Source: an uncultured Granulicella sp.
GTDB taxonomy: Bacteria > Acidobacteriota > Terriglobia > Terriglobales > Acidobacteriaceae
DNA: 36,998 nucleotides
Assembly: GCA_903932155.1 (NCBI GenBank)
Contig: CAIZFH010000175.1
Location: 1-36,998, forward strand
Direction of reading: 5' to 3'
This document shows, in pieces, positions 7,388-15,155 of the stretch; position 1 is the first letter of the stretch; each line of letters starts with the position of its first letter. Both the position numbers and the translations under genes were made by a program. Below the pieces are notes generated by a model that had not been told where the DNA came from, ran no database searches, and saw only the letters and a program-made list of their open reading frames with translations.

Positions 7388-8631
7388 ATCTTCTCTTCGC
7401 ATTCATTGCAGAATTTCGAGGTTCGCCGGAGTTCAGCTCCGCACTTGCTGCATTTTTGTGCCGCCATTGAGGCTCCGCAATTAGAGCAGAACCTTGAAGG
7501 GCCGGGGTTTGGGGTTGAGCACTCAGGACACGGCCTGGTTGTCAGTTGCAGGCTTTCGCCACATGAGGGGCAGAACTTGGAGGACTGGGTTATGGATGCA
7601 CCGCATTTGCCGCATTTCGACGCGGTTCCAGCCATTGATTCTTTGGCCAAGGCACCAGCAGGAGAAGCTATGCCAAATCCCATTCCGATGCCCATCGCAG
7701 CGCCCATGACGGAACCTGCGGCACCCCCGGTTTCCGCCGCTCCCTCCAAAACATCGAACTGCCGCTCAGTTCGGTAAAAATCCAGATTGCGGCGGTATGC
7801 ATCGCCAACAACGTCGAGACGCGCCGCCTCATCGAGCATTGCGCGAAGACGTTGGACGCTCTCGTCTTTACTGTCGAAATTGATGCTCTCAAGAACAAAA
7901 TTGACGAGTTCAAGGCCGAAAGTCTGAAAGTTGGATTGAAGAAGTTCATGTGTCTTCTTACTGAGCGCAAGCACCTGCGATGGCAAGTCCAATACGGAGA
8001 GTTTCTGCTCGGTAAAAAGGCTGCCGACCGATTGTTGAAGGCATGTAACGATGAGTGACTCAAGCAGGTTGCGCGCAGTGTCGTTGGCGGTGGTTCCGAC
8101 GACACTCGACGCCTTGTCATTCAATGCTATGTCTTGTGAGATGTTAGCGATCTGCGCAACGAATCGCTTCGAGACCATATCGGCTGAAGCGCTGCCCCGC
8201 GTGCCGCCGCCGCCCGCGCCCGCAATCTGGGTCACAAACTCACGGGCATTTACAACTCGCAATCCGAACTGTCCATACGCTCGAAGAGGAATCGTAACTC
8301 GATATCTTGGATCGAGAATCATGAAGGGGGTTTTCGTTCCCCAGTCTTGTCCAAGGGCTACGGACTTGTTTACAAAATAGACCTCAGCGGAGAAGGGTGT
8401 CTGTCCGCCAAAGGGCAAGTTGATCAGCCGTTTCAGGAATGGAAGATTGGCGGTTGTCAGTGTATGTGTGCCGGGGCTAAAGAGATCGAGAGCTTGTCCG
8501 CCCTTGTAGAAGAGAGCTTCCTGGCTCTCATTTACGATCACCTGCGCTCCAAGACTTAACGCATCATGCGGCCATTTCCAGACCAAGACATCAGGTGGCC
8601 CATCAAACTTGACCCTATCAAGAAGTGCCAT
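7384..8631 (-). CDS. SPFH-domain protein with three C-terminal zinc ribbons (YdjI-like)
   Basis: 415 residues from the ATG at 8631; a GTG at 8640 is an alternative, and neither has a strong ribosome site. Residues about 20-300 form an SPFH/band-7-like region (VIVNESQEALFYKGGQ, then the PGTHTLTTANLPFLKRL strand pair, then a long helix with LDEAARLDVVGDAYRRNLDFYRTER in separate blocks). A glycine/alanine-rich hydrophobic linker (GAAMGIGMGFGIASPAG) follows. Three consecutive CxxC...CxxC zinc ribbons end the chain (CGKCG...CPSCG, CPECS...CSNCG, CSKCG...CNEC). This matches the YdjI / 'virion core protein' SPFH group, where the protein organises a membrane stress complex. It heads the four-gene cassette, with an ATGA overlap to the next gene. 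The family is clear; the role here is inference. Confidence 0.82.
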   Translation of the reverse strand: MALLDRVKFDGPPDVLVWKWPHDALSLGAQVIVNESQEALFYKGGQALDLFSPGTHTLTTANLPFLKRLINLPFGGQTPFSAEVYFVNKSVALGQDWGTKTPFMILDPRYRVTIPLRAYGQFGLRVVNAREFVTQIAGAGGGGTRGSASADMVSKRFVAQIANISQDIALNDKASSVVGTTANDTARNLLESLIVTCLQQSVGSLFTEQKLSVLDLPSQVLALSKKTHELLQSNFQTFGLELVNFVLESINFDSKDESVQRLRAMLDEAARLDVVGDAYRRNLDFYRTERQFDVLEGAAETGGAAGSVMGAAMGIGMGFGIASPAGALAKESMAGTASKCGKCGASITQSSKFCPSCGESLQLTTRPCPECSTPNPGPSRFCSNCGASMAAQKCSKCGAELRRTSKFCNECEEKI

Positions 8632-9165
8632 GCAGATCACCGATCAAGTACCAGTCTTTGTTCGTAATCAATATACACAGGATTTCCATTATGCCTCTCG
8701 GCTACGGGCCAATATACGCCCAATTGCCTCCGCTGGCGACATTTTGGCATTTCTTCCAGGGCCAAAGACCCGGGCGTGCCCGGCAGAACCTTTGCCGGGA
8801 CCAAAAAACCAAGGTTTTCCCCATTTCGAAACACTTTCTCGGACATCTTCTTCAACTTTCCTCCGTCTGACGTAATGCGACAACCTTGGAAGCCGACCTT
8901 GAGAGGGGCATTGAAGGAAAGCTGAAAAGGCCGGCTTTGTCTCACCTATCGGGTATTGACCTCCGGAGCATCATCATCGCGTTTACACCCGCATGAATAA
9001 TGATAGCGACAACAATCTGAAGTTGCGGAATCAAGAATCAAAATGGAAATGTGTGTCAAGAGGCTTCCAGCTTCTTCAGGCTCCTAGTCTTGGGGCTTGC
9101 AATTCTGCAGAGATGCGATAGAGTGATTCGATCAAAGGTCGAGACAAACCAAATCACCAAGAACC
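8632..9165. other. Intergenic region with decayed insertion-sequence DNA and palindromes
   Basis: No intact gene. It holds a TATATT -10-like box for the SPFH operon (AATATA at 8670-8675 on the plus strand). A GC-rich palindrome nest follows (CCGGGC/GCCCGG at 8770-8783, overlapping CCGGC/GCCGG ending at 8798). Next is a short remnant of a transposase at 8862-8945. The rest (8950-9165) shows nothing recognisable. Confidence 0.4.
8862..8945 (-). pseudogene. Remnant of an IS1380-type transposase N-terminus
   Basis: On the minus strand the translation NAPLKVGFQGCRITSDGG matches the conserved opening of IS1380-family transposases (a strand, then F-x-G...ITSDGG). Directly after this the sequence stops resembling a transposase, so only about 28 residues survive. 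The frame stays open to 8637, but the rest looks unrelated. Identification is from memory of the family motif. Confidence 0.45.
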
Positions 9166-9405
9166 ATGCGCCTAGAAGCAGTGCAGATCGCAAATCAGGT
9201 CCCACCTCTAAAGACTCTATATATCTGTGAATTCGAGGGGTGCGGTTGGGTCAGTGAGCGCAAGAGCAAGTATTGCGGCGATCACGCCAGGGCATCCCAG
9301 CGCGCTGAGTGCCGGAAAGAGTTCACAGCAATAAGCCAGAAAGAGTCACACAGGCTCCGTCAGCAGTCGCATAGTCCAGCGCACCCGCAGGCCGGAAGCA
9401 ATTGA
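9166..9405 (+). CDS. Possible small Cys/His-rich protein
   Basis: A 79-residue frame with a Cys/His cluster, CEFEGCGW...KYCGDH...ECRKE, that could bind one zinc ion. The C-terminal third is low-complexity (HRLRQQSHSPAHPQ). The ribosome site is weak (AAGAACC). No family is recognised. It may be a real small regulator of the element or a chance frame; the metal cluster is the only positive sign. Confidence 0.3.
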   Translation: MRLEAVQIANQVPPLKTLYICEFEGCGWVSERKSKYCGDHARASQRAECRKEFTAISQKESHRLRQQSHSPAHPQAGSN

Positions 9406-9458
9406 TCGCCGCCGGGCGACATTGGCCATGCGCAAAGCATGGAGCACGTTCAACAGCA

Positions 9459-9656
9459 ATGCCTCCACTACCCCCACTCAATCCTGACCAGATCATAGCG
9501 GCGATAGCTGCCTTTGCACATGCGATCGTCGGCTTCGTACTAGCGAATCCGCTCGTTGCCGTGTTTCTTCTCGCAGCGATTGCCATTGTCGCGGAGCTCC
9601 CGCCAGTTGTTCTCCTAATCATCATTCTTCTCGCTGTCGCCTACTTCCTCCGGTAG
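9459..9656 (+). CDS. Small hydrophobic membrane protein
   Basis: 65 residues from the ATG at 9459 (GGAG about 14 bases upstream). After a proline-rich start (MPPLPPLNPDQ) nearly everything is hydrophobic: helices at about residues 12-31 (IIAAIAAFAHAIVGFVLA) and 33-65 (two adjoining segments ending AVAYFLR). The length and composition fit a small two- or three-helix membrane protein. It lies upstream of the ardC-parB pair. Function unknown. Confidence 0.45.
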   Translation: MPPLPPLNPDQIIAAIAAFAHAIVGFVLANPLVAVFLLAAIAIVAELPPVVLLIIILLAVAYFLR

Positions 9657-9663
9657 CCATGAA

Positions 9664-9707
9664 CGCCCTGTGCTCTTGGCGAATGAATTCGTCAGGAGCG
9701 CAGGGCG
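9664..9707. repeat. 12-bp stem inverted repeat before ardC
   Basis: CGCCCTGTGCTC and GAGCGCAGGGCG pair over 12 positions (one G-T pair) around a 20-base loop. No T-run follows, so a simple terminator is unlikely. A further copy of CGCCCTG follows at about 9715. Possibly a protein-binding site or mRNA structure ahead of ardC. Confidence 0.4.
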
Positions 9708-9829
9708 CTTATCCCGCCCTGTTTGCACATTGAAAACCGAATAAGGAAACGCATCAGGAAGGTCTACCTGCACGCGCCGCCGCCAATTCAGCGGCAGAAG
9801 CGAGTGCAAAACCAAAGGAGGAACCACGC

Positions 9830-10750
9830 ATGAGCACGAATGCAGATACAGCCGTCGCCCAACCATCCACCCCCAACCCACCACAACGGCTGACAGCAAA
9901 GGAGGCTATAGCAGCCAACGTCAAAGCGCTGATCGAACAGATCGAGGCAGGGCAAAGTGACGCCCTCACCGTGTACCTAAACGCCATGAGCCGTTTCCAC
10001 AACTACAGCTTCGGGAACATCCTCGAAATTGCGCGACAGAAACCGGATGCCACCCGCGTAGCCGGCATGTTCGCCTGGAACCAGCTTGGCCGCCGCGTGA
10101 TAAAGGGCGAGAAGGGCATTCGCATTCTCGCTCCCGTCATCGGTGCCGCGCGCAAGGGGCAGGAAGATGCCGAGAAGGACCTCACCAAGCAGAATCAGCC
10201 TGTACTGGTTGGATTCCGTGCGGTGTATGTCTTCGACATCAGCCAGACTGAAGGCGCAGAGCTGCCAGCGATGCGCGAGGTCATGGGCGATGTAGGCGAG
10301 AACCTCGACCGGCTGATTGCCTTTATCGAAACGCAGGGCATAGCGCTTGAGTTCAACGAGCGCATTGCTCCTGCCCTGGGCGTCAGCTACGGCGGCAAGA
10401 TCGTTCTGCTGCCGGGCCAATCGAAGGCCGGGGAGTTCTCAACCCTTGTGCATGAGCTGGCGCACGAACTGTTGCACAAGGCCGACCGCCGCACGGCAAC
10501 CACCAAGGTTGTCCGTGAGACAGAGGCCGAAGCCATCGCGTTTGTGGTGGGCAATGCCGTAGGGCTGGAGACGGGAACCGCATCCGCCGATTACATCCAG
10601 CTTTACCACGGCAATGCCTCTCTGCTGGCCGAAAGCCTTGAGGTCATCCAGCAAGCATCTGCGGTCATCCTCGGTGCCCTGGAGTCGCCCCTCGATGAAT
10701 CCGTCGAGGAGGCCCAGGAACAGCCCGAAGCCCTGGCCGTTGCCAGCTAA
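9830..10750 (+). CDS. ardC: ArdC-type antirestriction protein
   Basis: 306 residues, preceded by a strong AAAGGAGG. The N-terminal half (about 25-140) matches the ArdC ssDNA-binding domain (FHNYSFGNILEIARQ, then VAGMFAWNQLGRRVIKGEKGI and ILAPV). The C-terminal half is a zincin-like metallopeptidase with HELAH at 208-212 and a downstream glutamate in ETEAEAIAF (about 231-239), the expected third ligand. ArdC proteins protect incoming conjugative DNA, at least by binding single strands and in known cases by countering restriction. Here it stands 86 bases before a ParB-like gene on the same strand, a pairing common on mobile elements. Family assignment is firm; protection of this element's DNA is inference. 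Confidence 0.85.
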   Translation: MSTNADTAVAQPSTPNPPQRLTAKEAIAANVKALIEQIEAGQSDALTVYLNAMSRFHNYSFGNILEIARQKPDATRVAGMFAWNQLGRRVIKGEKGIRILAPVIGAARKGQEDAEKDLTKQNQPVLVGFRAVYVFDISQTEGAELPAMREVMGDVGENLDRLIAFIETQGIALEFNERIAPALGVSYGGKIVLLPGQSKAGEFSTLVHELAHELLHKADRRTATTKVVRETEAEAIAFVVGNAVGLETGTASADYIQLYHGNASLLAESLEVIQQASAVILGALESPLDESVEEAQEQPEALAVAS

Positions 10751-10765
10751 CCCGCTCTGTGATCG

Positions 10766-10794
10766 GGGCGGACCCTGCAAGTGTGTCCGCTCCG
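10766..10794 (+). other. Hairpin in the ardC-parB spacer
   Basis: GGGGCGGAC and GTCCGCTCC form a 9-bp stem (one G-T pair) with an 11-base loop and no T-tract, just upstream of the parB-like ribosome site. It may tune the ratio of the two products by mRNA processing or stability. Confidence 0.4.
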
Positions 10795-10836
10795 AACTTC
10801 TAACGTGCAACCTCAACCGTTCAAGGAGAACAAGTC

Positions 10837-12438
10837 ATGTCTAGCATTGATACAGCAGCCACCGAGTACCGCGATCTTCCGCTCGGGGTACTCACTGAAT
10901 CCACCACCAACCCCCGCCGCATCTTCGATGAGACGGGGCTGAAAGAACTCGCCACCAGCATCCGTTCTCACGGAGTCTTGGAACCTCTACTGGTACGGCC
11001 ACGCACCGAACGCAGTTTCGAGATCGTCGCCGGAGCGCGGCGGTTCCGGGCTGCAAAGCTGGCAGAAGCCGATACCGTCCCTGTCCGCATCAAGAACTTC
11101 ACCGATGCGGAAGCACTAGAGTCGCAGTTGATCGAAAACCTCCAGCGTCAGGACGTTCATCCTCTGGATGAAGCGCAGGGCTTCCGTGCTCTGCTGAATC
11201 TTGAGGAGCCGAAGTACAACGTCGAACAAATCGCGGCGAAGACCGGCAAATCGCCGGCGTACATCGCACAGCGACTCAAGCTCACCGAGCTTGTTCCGGC
11301 AGTGGTCGAAGCCTTTGCCAAAGACGAGATCGGCGTCGGCCATGCGTTACTGCTGGCGAAACTCCAGCCGCAACAGCAGCAGGAAGCTCTCCCCAACTGC
11401 TATCAGGAGCAATTCGGCGGCACCCGGAAGTCCAAACCCATCCTACTGCCCGTGCGTCATCTGCAGGAGTGGATCGAACACAACATCCTGCTCATTCTGA
11501 AAGAGGCTCCGTTCGACACGAAGGACGCGGAGCTGGTCCCCGCTGCCGGAAGTTGCCTCGATTGCCCCAAACGCACCGGACACAACAAACTGCTGTTTGC
11601 CGATGTGCGGCAGGATGCTTGCACTGATCCCACTTGCTACTCCGCGAAGGTCAGCGCACACGTGCAGAAGACCATCGCTACCAAGCCGAAGATCGTGCAA
11701 ATCAGCACCCGCTTCGGTGGAGAACAGGAGGGGAGCACGTCACTGCCACGCAACAAGTACGTCGAAATCCGGCAGGACAAGCCGGAGAAGAAAGAACAGC
11801 GTGACTGGCCGGCGTACAAAACCTGCAAGTTCACCACCGAGGCCATTGTCACAGAAGGCGCGGAGAAGGGAGAGGTCCGCAAAATCTGCGCCAATCCCGA
11901 TTGCCCCGTGCATCATCCAAAGAAACAACGGACGCAAGCCGATGCTGGATTCAAGGCCGAGCAGGACAAACGCCGCCGCGAGGAGGCGCTGGCCCAGGCA
12001 ACCGGACTCCGCGTGTTGGGTGCGATTGTCGAAGCTGTCCCCGTCCGGCTGATGAAGCGGGATCTGCTCTTTGTGGTCGAACGGCTAAGTGCCGTCTTGG
12101 ACGAACGCCGTCTCGCGATCATCTTGATACAGCACAACCTCGGTAAGCCGAACAAGGTCACCGACGCCCCGGCCAAGCTGCTCTCAGCATTTCTTCGCAA
12201 GGCCGATGAGAGCACCCTGGGCCGTCTGTTGGTCGAGCTGGCCGTTCTCCAGGTAGCAGCTTCGCCCAACGAATCCGGCAAAGCTCTGCGCGATGCCGCC
12301 GAGTTCTACAAGGTAGACATAGGAGCCATCACAACCAAGGTCAAGCAAGAGTTCGCGGCAAAGGATAAAGCGAAAGCCGCGAAAAAACCAGCGCTTAAAC
12401 CGTCAAGCAAAGCTGCGAAGGAGTCCGTAGCAGCGTAA
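10837..12438 (+). CDS. ParB/RepB/Spo0J-family protein with Cys-rich middle
   Basis: 533 residues with AAGGAG upstream. The N-terminal ParB domain (about 10-110) shows TNPRRIFDETGLKELATSI, the CTP/catalytic-box-like GARRFRA (66-72) and ENLQRQDVHPLDEA. A helix-turn-helix follows (about 126-155: YNVEQIAAKTGKSPAYIAQRL). Beyond this lies a region with several cysteine pairs (SCLDCPKR, ACTDPTCYSAK and CANPDCPVHH, about 230-370) that may bind zinc, then a long helical tail ending in lysine/alanine repeats. It is much longer than chromosomal ParB (about 300) and fits mobile-element ParB-like proteins rather than the segregation protein. No parA is visible nearby. A diverged copy of its 3' end lies at 14757-15027. 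Confidence 0.82.
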   Translation: MSSIDTAATEYRDLPLGVLTESTTNPRRIFDETGLKELATSIRSHGVLEPLLVRPRTERSFEIVAGARRFRAAKLAEADTVPVRIKNFTDAEALESQLIENLQRQDVHPLDEAQGFRALLNLEEPKYNVEQIAAKTGKSPAYIAQRLKLTELVPAVVEAFAKDEIGVGHALLLAKLQPQQQQEALPNCYQEQFGGTRKSKPILLPVRHLQEWIEHNILLILKEAPFDTKDAELVPAAGSCLDCPKRTGHNKLLFADVRQDACTDPTCYSAKVSAHVQKTIATKPKIVQISTRFGGEQEGSTSLPRNKYVEIRQDKPEKKEQRDWPAYKTCKFTTEAIVTEGAEKGEVRKICANPDCPVHHPKKQRTQADAGFKAEQDKRRREEALAQATGLRVLGAIVEAVPVRLMKRDLLFVVERLSAVLDERRLAIILIQHNLGKPNKVTDAPAKLLSAFLRKADESTLGRLLVELAVLQVAASPNESGKALRDAAEFYKVDIGAITTKVKQEFAAKDKAKAAKKPALKPSSKAAKESVAA

Positions 12439-12456
12439 TCACCACATCATTGATCA

Positions 12457-12488
12457 ACGGAGCCTGCAACCACAGGCTCCGTTTTCTT
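12457..12488 (+). terminator. Rho-independent terminator after the parB-like gene
   Basis: ACGGAGCCTG and CAGGCTCCGT form a perfect 10-bp stem with a 6-base loop, followed by TTTTCTTG. It ends the ardC-parB transcript. Confidence 0.85.
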
Positions 12489-12581
12489 GCCGCCCTTCAT
12501 CGCTGATGGGCCCCGGTATTCCTGAACCAGACGAAATGTTAGTCTTCGACCAAATCTGACCTAACTAAGAGGAGGATTTGG

Positions 12582-12848
12582 ATGCGGAAGAAGCGATTCA
12601 GTGTGGAACAGATGATTGGGATCCTGAAGCAGGCAGAAGTGGGAGTTCCGGTAGCAGTGGTGATCCGCAAGGCTGGGATCAGCGAACAGACGTTCTACCG
12701 ATGGAAGGCGAAGTATGCCGGCCTGGAGGTCGATCAGGTCCGTCAGATGGCGCAGTTGCAGGAAGAAAACTTGCGGTTGAAGCAACTGGTGGCGGAGCTA
12801 ACGCTGGATAAAGCGATGTTGCAGGATGTGCTCTCAAAAAAATGGTGA
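12582..12848 (+). CDS. IS3-family transposase OrfA (DNA-binding part)
   Basis: 88 residues, preceded by GAGGAGG. A helix-turn-helix of the IS3 OrfA type (FSVEQMIGILKQAEVG ... ISEQTFYRWKAKY, residues 6-45) is followed by a leucine-zipper-like coiled coil (about 52-84) used for multimerisation. It ends with KKW just past the run of seven A's where the frameshift to OrfB occurs. The length matches OrfA of this family. It recognises the IS ends and, when fused to OrfB by frameshift, yields the active transposase. Confidence 0.88.
   Translation: MRKKRFSVEQMIGILKQAEVGVPVAVVIRKAGISEQTFYRWKAKYAGLEVDQVRQMAQLQEENLRLKQLVAELTLDKAMLQDVLSKKW
12836..12842 (+). other. Programmed -1 frameshift site A7
   Basis: Seven A's are phased as A-AAA-AAA in the OrfA frame, the standard slippery heptamer. 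A -1 slip enters the OrfB frame exactly at its ATG (12842), giving an OrfAB fusion. OrfA stops six codon bases later, so coupled re-initiation is also possible. Confidence 0.75.
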
Positions 12849-13693
12849 AGCCTTCACGGCGTGGACCGATGGTGGAGCGGCTAGTGGAAAACTACCTGGT
12901 GAGCGAACGGCGAGCGTGCCGGGTTCTTCGGGTGCCTCGAGCGACCTACCGCTATCGAAGTTGCCTTGATCCACGCTCTGAGCTGCGGGCAAGGATCCGC
13001 GAGATCGCTCAGGCAAGAGTGCGCTACGGATATCGCAAGATCCGCGTGCTGTTGAACCGTGAAGGCTGGGAAGTGGGCAAGTATCTGGTGTACCGGTTGT
13101 ACAAGGAAGAAGGGCTAACGCTGAAGAGGATGAAGCCTGCCGGGAAGCGGAAGGCTGCGCGAACTCGTGAGGATCGGGTCAAGGCCACGGCACCCAACCA
13201 GGCCTGGAGCATGGACTTCGTAGCGGACCAGTTGCAGGATGGTACGCGGTTCCGTGCTCTGACCATCGTGGATGTGTACACGAGAGAAGCTGTCGTCATA
13301 GAAGCTGGTCAGAGCCTGAAAGGAGACGATGTGGTGCGTACACTGAATCGGTTGAAGCTCAGCCGCGGTGTACCGAAAGTGCTGTTCTGCGACAATGGCA
13401 GCGAGTTCACCAGTCAGGCGATGGACCTATGGGCCTATCGCCATAATGCGAAGATCGACTTCTCTCGACCAGGGAAACCGACCGATAACGCCTTCGTGGA
13501 GAGCTTCAACGGTACGTTCCGTAGCGAATGCCTGGACACTCACTGGTTCATGGACCTGAAGGAGGCCAGGCATCTGATCGAGGCCTGGCGCAGGGAATAC
13601 AATGAGAGTCGTCCTCACCGATCTCTCGGTGACAGGACGCCTAGCGAGTTCGCCAGCCAGATCGCGGCTAGCCGCGATCTGGCTGCAACCTAA
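12842..13693 (+). CDS. IS3-family transposase OrfB (DDE catalytic part)
   Basis: 283 residues. An N-terminal HTH_21-like helical region (about 40-95, with RYGYRKIRVLL) precedes the integrase-fold rve domain. The catalytic triad is visible: D125 in WSMDFVAD, D184 in LFCDNGSEF and E220 in NAFVESFNGTF, with 35 residues between the last two (DD35E). The C-terminal YNESRPHRSLGDRTPSEFA motif is typical. All key residues are intact and the frame is unbroken, so the IS may be active. Confidence 0.9.
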   Translation: MVKPSRRGPMVERLVENYLVSERRACRVLRVPRATYRYRSCLDPRSELRARIREIAQARVRYGYRKIRVLLNREGWEVGKYLVYRLYKEEGLTLKRMKPAGKRKAARTREDRVKATAPNQAWSMDFVADQLQDGTRFRALTIVDVYTREAVVIEAGQSLKGDDVVRTLNRLKLSRGVPKVLFCDNGSEFTSQAMDLWAYRHNAKIDFSRPGKPTDNAFVESFNGTFRSECLDTHWFMDLKEARHLIEAWRREYNESRPHRSLGDRTPSEFASQIAASRDLAAT

Positions 13694-13884
13694 ACTGGTC
13701 GATGACTAACACTCGACTTGGTACAGGAAAATTAGGCCCTTCAATCGCTGCGCTACACTAACAAACGAATTGGCACAAAAGATCGGGCAGAGCAAAACCA
13801 GGCCCCGTAAATTACGAGGACTATCCACAGACAGGAATCTCAGCAATTGTGATTGTCACTGATTGGAATTCTGGAGGCTGCATC

Positions 13885-14706
13885 ATGAAGGTTAGGCGGT
13901 TTTTCCTTTGTTCGCACCGATCACGATTTCTTGAGGCAGTGCGTTTGTTGGTCATTCTTGCAGTTGCGGCCATGGTTGTATCGCAACACGCGGTGGCGCA
14001 GCAGCCAGCCGTCCCCAAGCTGACGCTGAGTCAGGTTGAAGGATTGGTGTCGAACCATGTTCCAGATTCGACGATGCAGACGCAGATCCAGAGGCGAGGG
14101 CTGGCCTTTGCTCCCACACCGGCAATCGTCGAGTCGTTGCGCTTAAAGGGTGCTGGTTCTCAGACCCTAGCAGCAATCGAAACATTTATCCCGAATTCAT
14201 CTCATACGAATTCAATATCATCCGGTTCAGTTGCCGGGGTTCTCCCGAAGAACTTCCCACCACCCACCGGCTATGTCAACGACTTTGCCGGAGTGCTATC
14301 GCCCGATGCACGCTCACGGCTGGATCGCATTTGCAGCCAACTCGATTCCAAAGCTGAAGCGCAAATTGCTGTCGTGACCATCCATACATTGGACGGAACA
14401 GACGTGGCAGACTTTGCTAAGGAGCTCTTTAATAAGTGGGGAATCGGTCACAAGGGTACAAACCGTGGCGTCCTAGTGTTGCTGGCAGTGAATGATCGCA
14501 AATACAGAATCACAGTCGGCTATGGCTTAGAAAGTAGTTTAACCGATGCCAAGGCGGCAGAGATTGGTCGTGAAGCGGCTCCTTTGCTCCATGTCAACGA
14601 CTATGACCGCGGTGTGAGTCTGCTCGTCGATCAGGTGGCGCAGTTCATCGCCGATCAATTCAAAGTGAAACTGGATGATGCACCCGGACAGCAGCAACAG
14701 CGATGA
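13885..14706 (+). CDS. Secreted TPM-domain protein
   Basis: 273 residues from the ATG at 13885 (GGAGG nine bases upstream); an earlier in-frame ATG at 13849 has no ribosome site. A signal peptide is clear (basic start, hydrophobic core RLLVILAVAAMVV, likely cut after AVA at about 38). Residues about 42-105 form a helical region. Residues about 127-245 are a TPM domain (YVNDFAGVLSPDARSRLD, then AQIAVVTIHTLDG, NRGVLVLLAV and YRITVGYGLE). TPM proteins (YgcG, Psb32/TLP18.3) sit at or across membranes and are linked to photosystem repair or membrane stress. The usual C-terminal membrane anchor with a Gly-rich tail is missing; it ends in a Gln-rich tail, so it is periplasmic or secreted. TPM proteins also accompany SPFH proteins in ydjFGHI-like loci. 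Confidence 0.8.
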   Translation: MKVRRFFLCSHRSRFLEAVRLLVILAVAAMVVSQHAVAQQPAVPKLTLSQVEGLVSNHVPDSTMQTQIQRRGLAFAPTPAIVESLRLKGAGSQTLAAIETFIPNSSHTNSISSGSVAGVLPKNFPPPTGYVNDFAGVLSPDARSRLDRICSQLDSKAEAQIAVVTIHTLDGTDVADFAKELFNKWGIGHKGTNRGVLVLLAVNDRKYRITVGYGLESSLTDAKAAEIGREAAPLLHVNDYDRGVSLLVDQVAQFIADQFKVKLDDAPGQQQQR

Positions 14707-14756
14707 GGCATAGGATGCTACCAGGTATACCAGGTGTCATATTGCCACACCGAAGC

Positions 14757-15027
14757 TCCGGCCAAGCCGCTCTCAGCATTACTTCGCAAAGCCGATGAGA
14801 GCACCCTGGGCCGTCTGTTGGTCGAGTTCGCCGTTCTCCAGGCAGCAGCTTCACCCAACGAATCCGGCAAAATCCTGCGCGATGCCGCCGAGTTCTACAA
14901 GGTGGACGTTGGAGCCATCACAACCAAGGTCAAGCATGAGTTCGCCGCGAAGGACAAGGCAAAGGCCGCGAAGACGGCCACGCCGAAGCCGACGGCAAAA
15001 AGCACAAAGAAGCCTATTGCGGCTTGA
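14757..15027 (+). pseudogene. Diverged 3' fragment of a second parB-like gene
   Basis: About 270 bases are colinear with the last 270 of the parB-like gene at 10837-12438, roughly nine in ten bases the same (for example ADESTLGRLLVE, AAASPNESGK and RDAAEFYKVD are shared). The frame is open, but there is no start with a ribosome site and the whole DNA-binding part is absent. The similarity begins abruptly at CCGGCCAAG and runs through the stop to a related terminator. It is the remains of a second gene copy or of a recombination event. Confidence 0.8.
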
Positions 15028-15047
15028 ACCATTCATCAAAAAACAAT

Positions 15048-15077
15048 AGGAGTCGGCAATCAGCAGGCTCCTTTTCT
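15048..15077 (+). terminator. Terminator after the parB fragment
   Basis: AGGAGTC and GGCTCCT form a 7-bp stem (one G-T pair) with an 11-base loop, followed by TTTTCTTG. The layout and the TTTTCTTG tail match the terminator of the intact parB-like gene, supporting common descent. Confidence 0.6.
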
Positions 15078-15155
15078 TGACTATGCATGAAAGGGCCGCA
15101 CCGCCTGATGAAAATATAGATGCCCCGGAAAAACCCAATAATCAACACCCTGAGA

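Larger units (their letters stand above)
12517..13731 (+). mobile_element. IS3-family insertion sequence (two-frame transposase)
   Basis: About 1.2 kb with overlapping orfA and orfB. The ends are imperfect inverted repeats: reading inward, the left has TATTCCTGAACCA and the right TTTTCCTGTACCA, and both continue to a shared TGTTAGTC-x-TCGACCA block. Exact termini are approximate. No 3-5 bp target duplication is evident (flanks GGCCCCGG and TTAGGCCC). Size and frame arrangement fit the IS3 family, probably the IS407-like subgroup. It lies between the parB-like gene and the TPM gene. Confidence 0.75.

Noticed and set aside
8637-8945. A 102-residue minus-strand protein upstream of the SPFH gene
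   Set aside because: Only the first 28 residues look like a family (transposase); the rest is not protein-like and covers palindromic DNA.
10837-12438. Chromosomal ParABS partition locus
   Set aside because: No parA or parS-like sites are seen and the protein is too long; it fits the mobile-element ParB-like group paired with ardC.
14734-15027. A 97-residue open frame read as an independent gene
   Set aside because: It starts at a GTG without ribosome site and is only the diverged 3' end of the parB-like gene.
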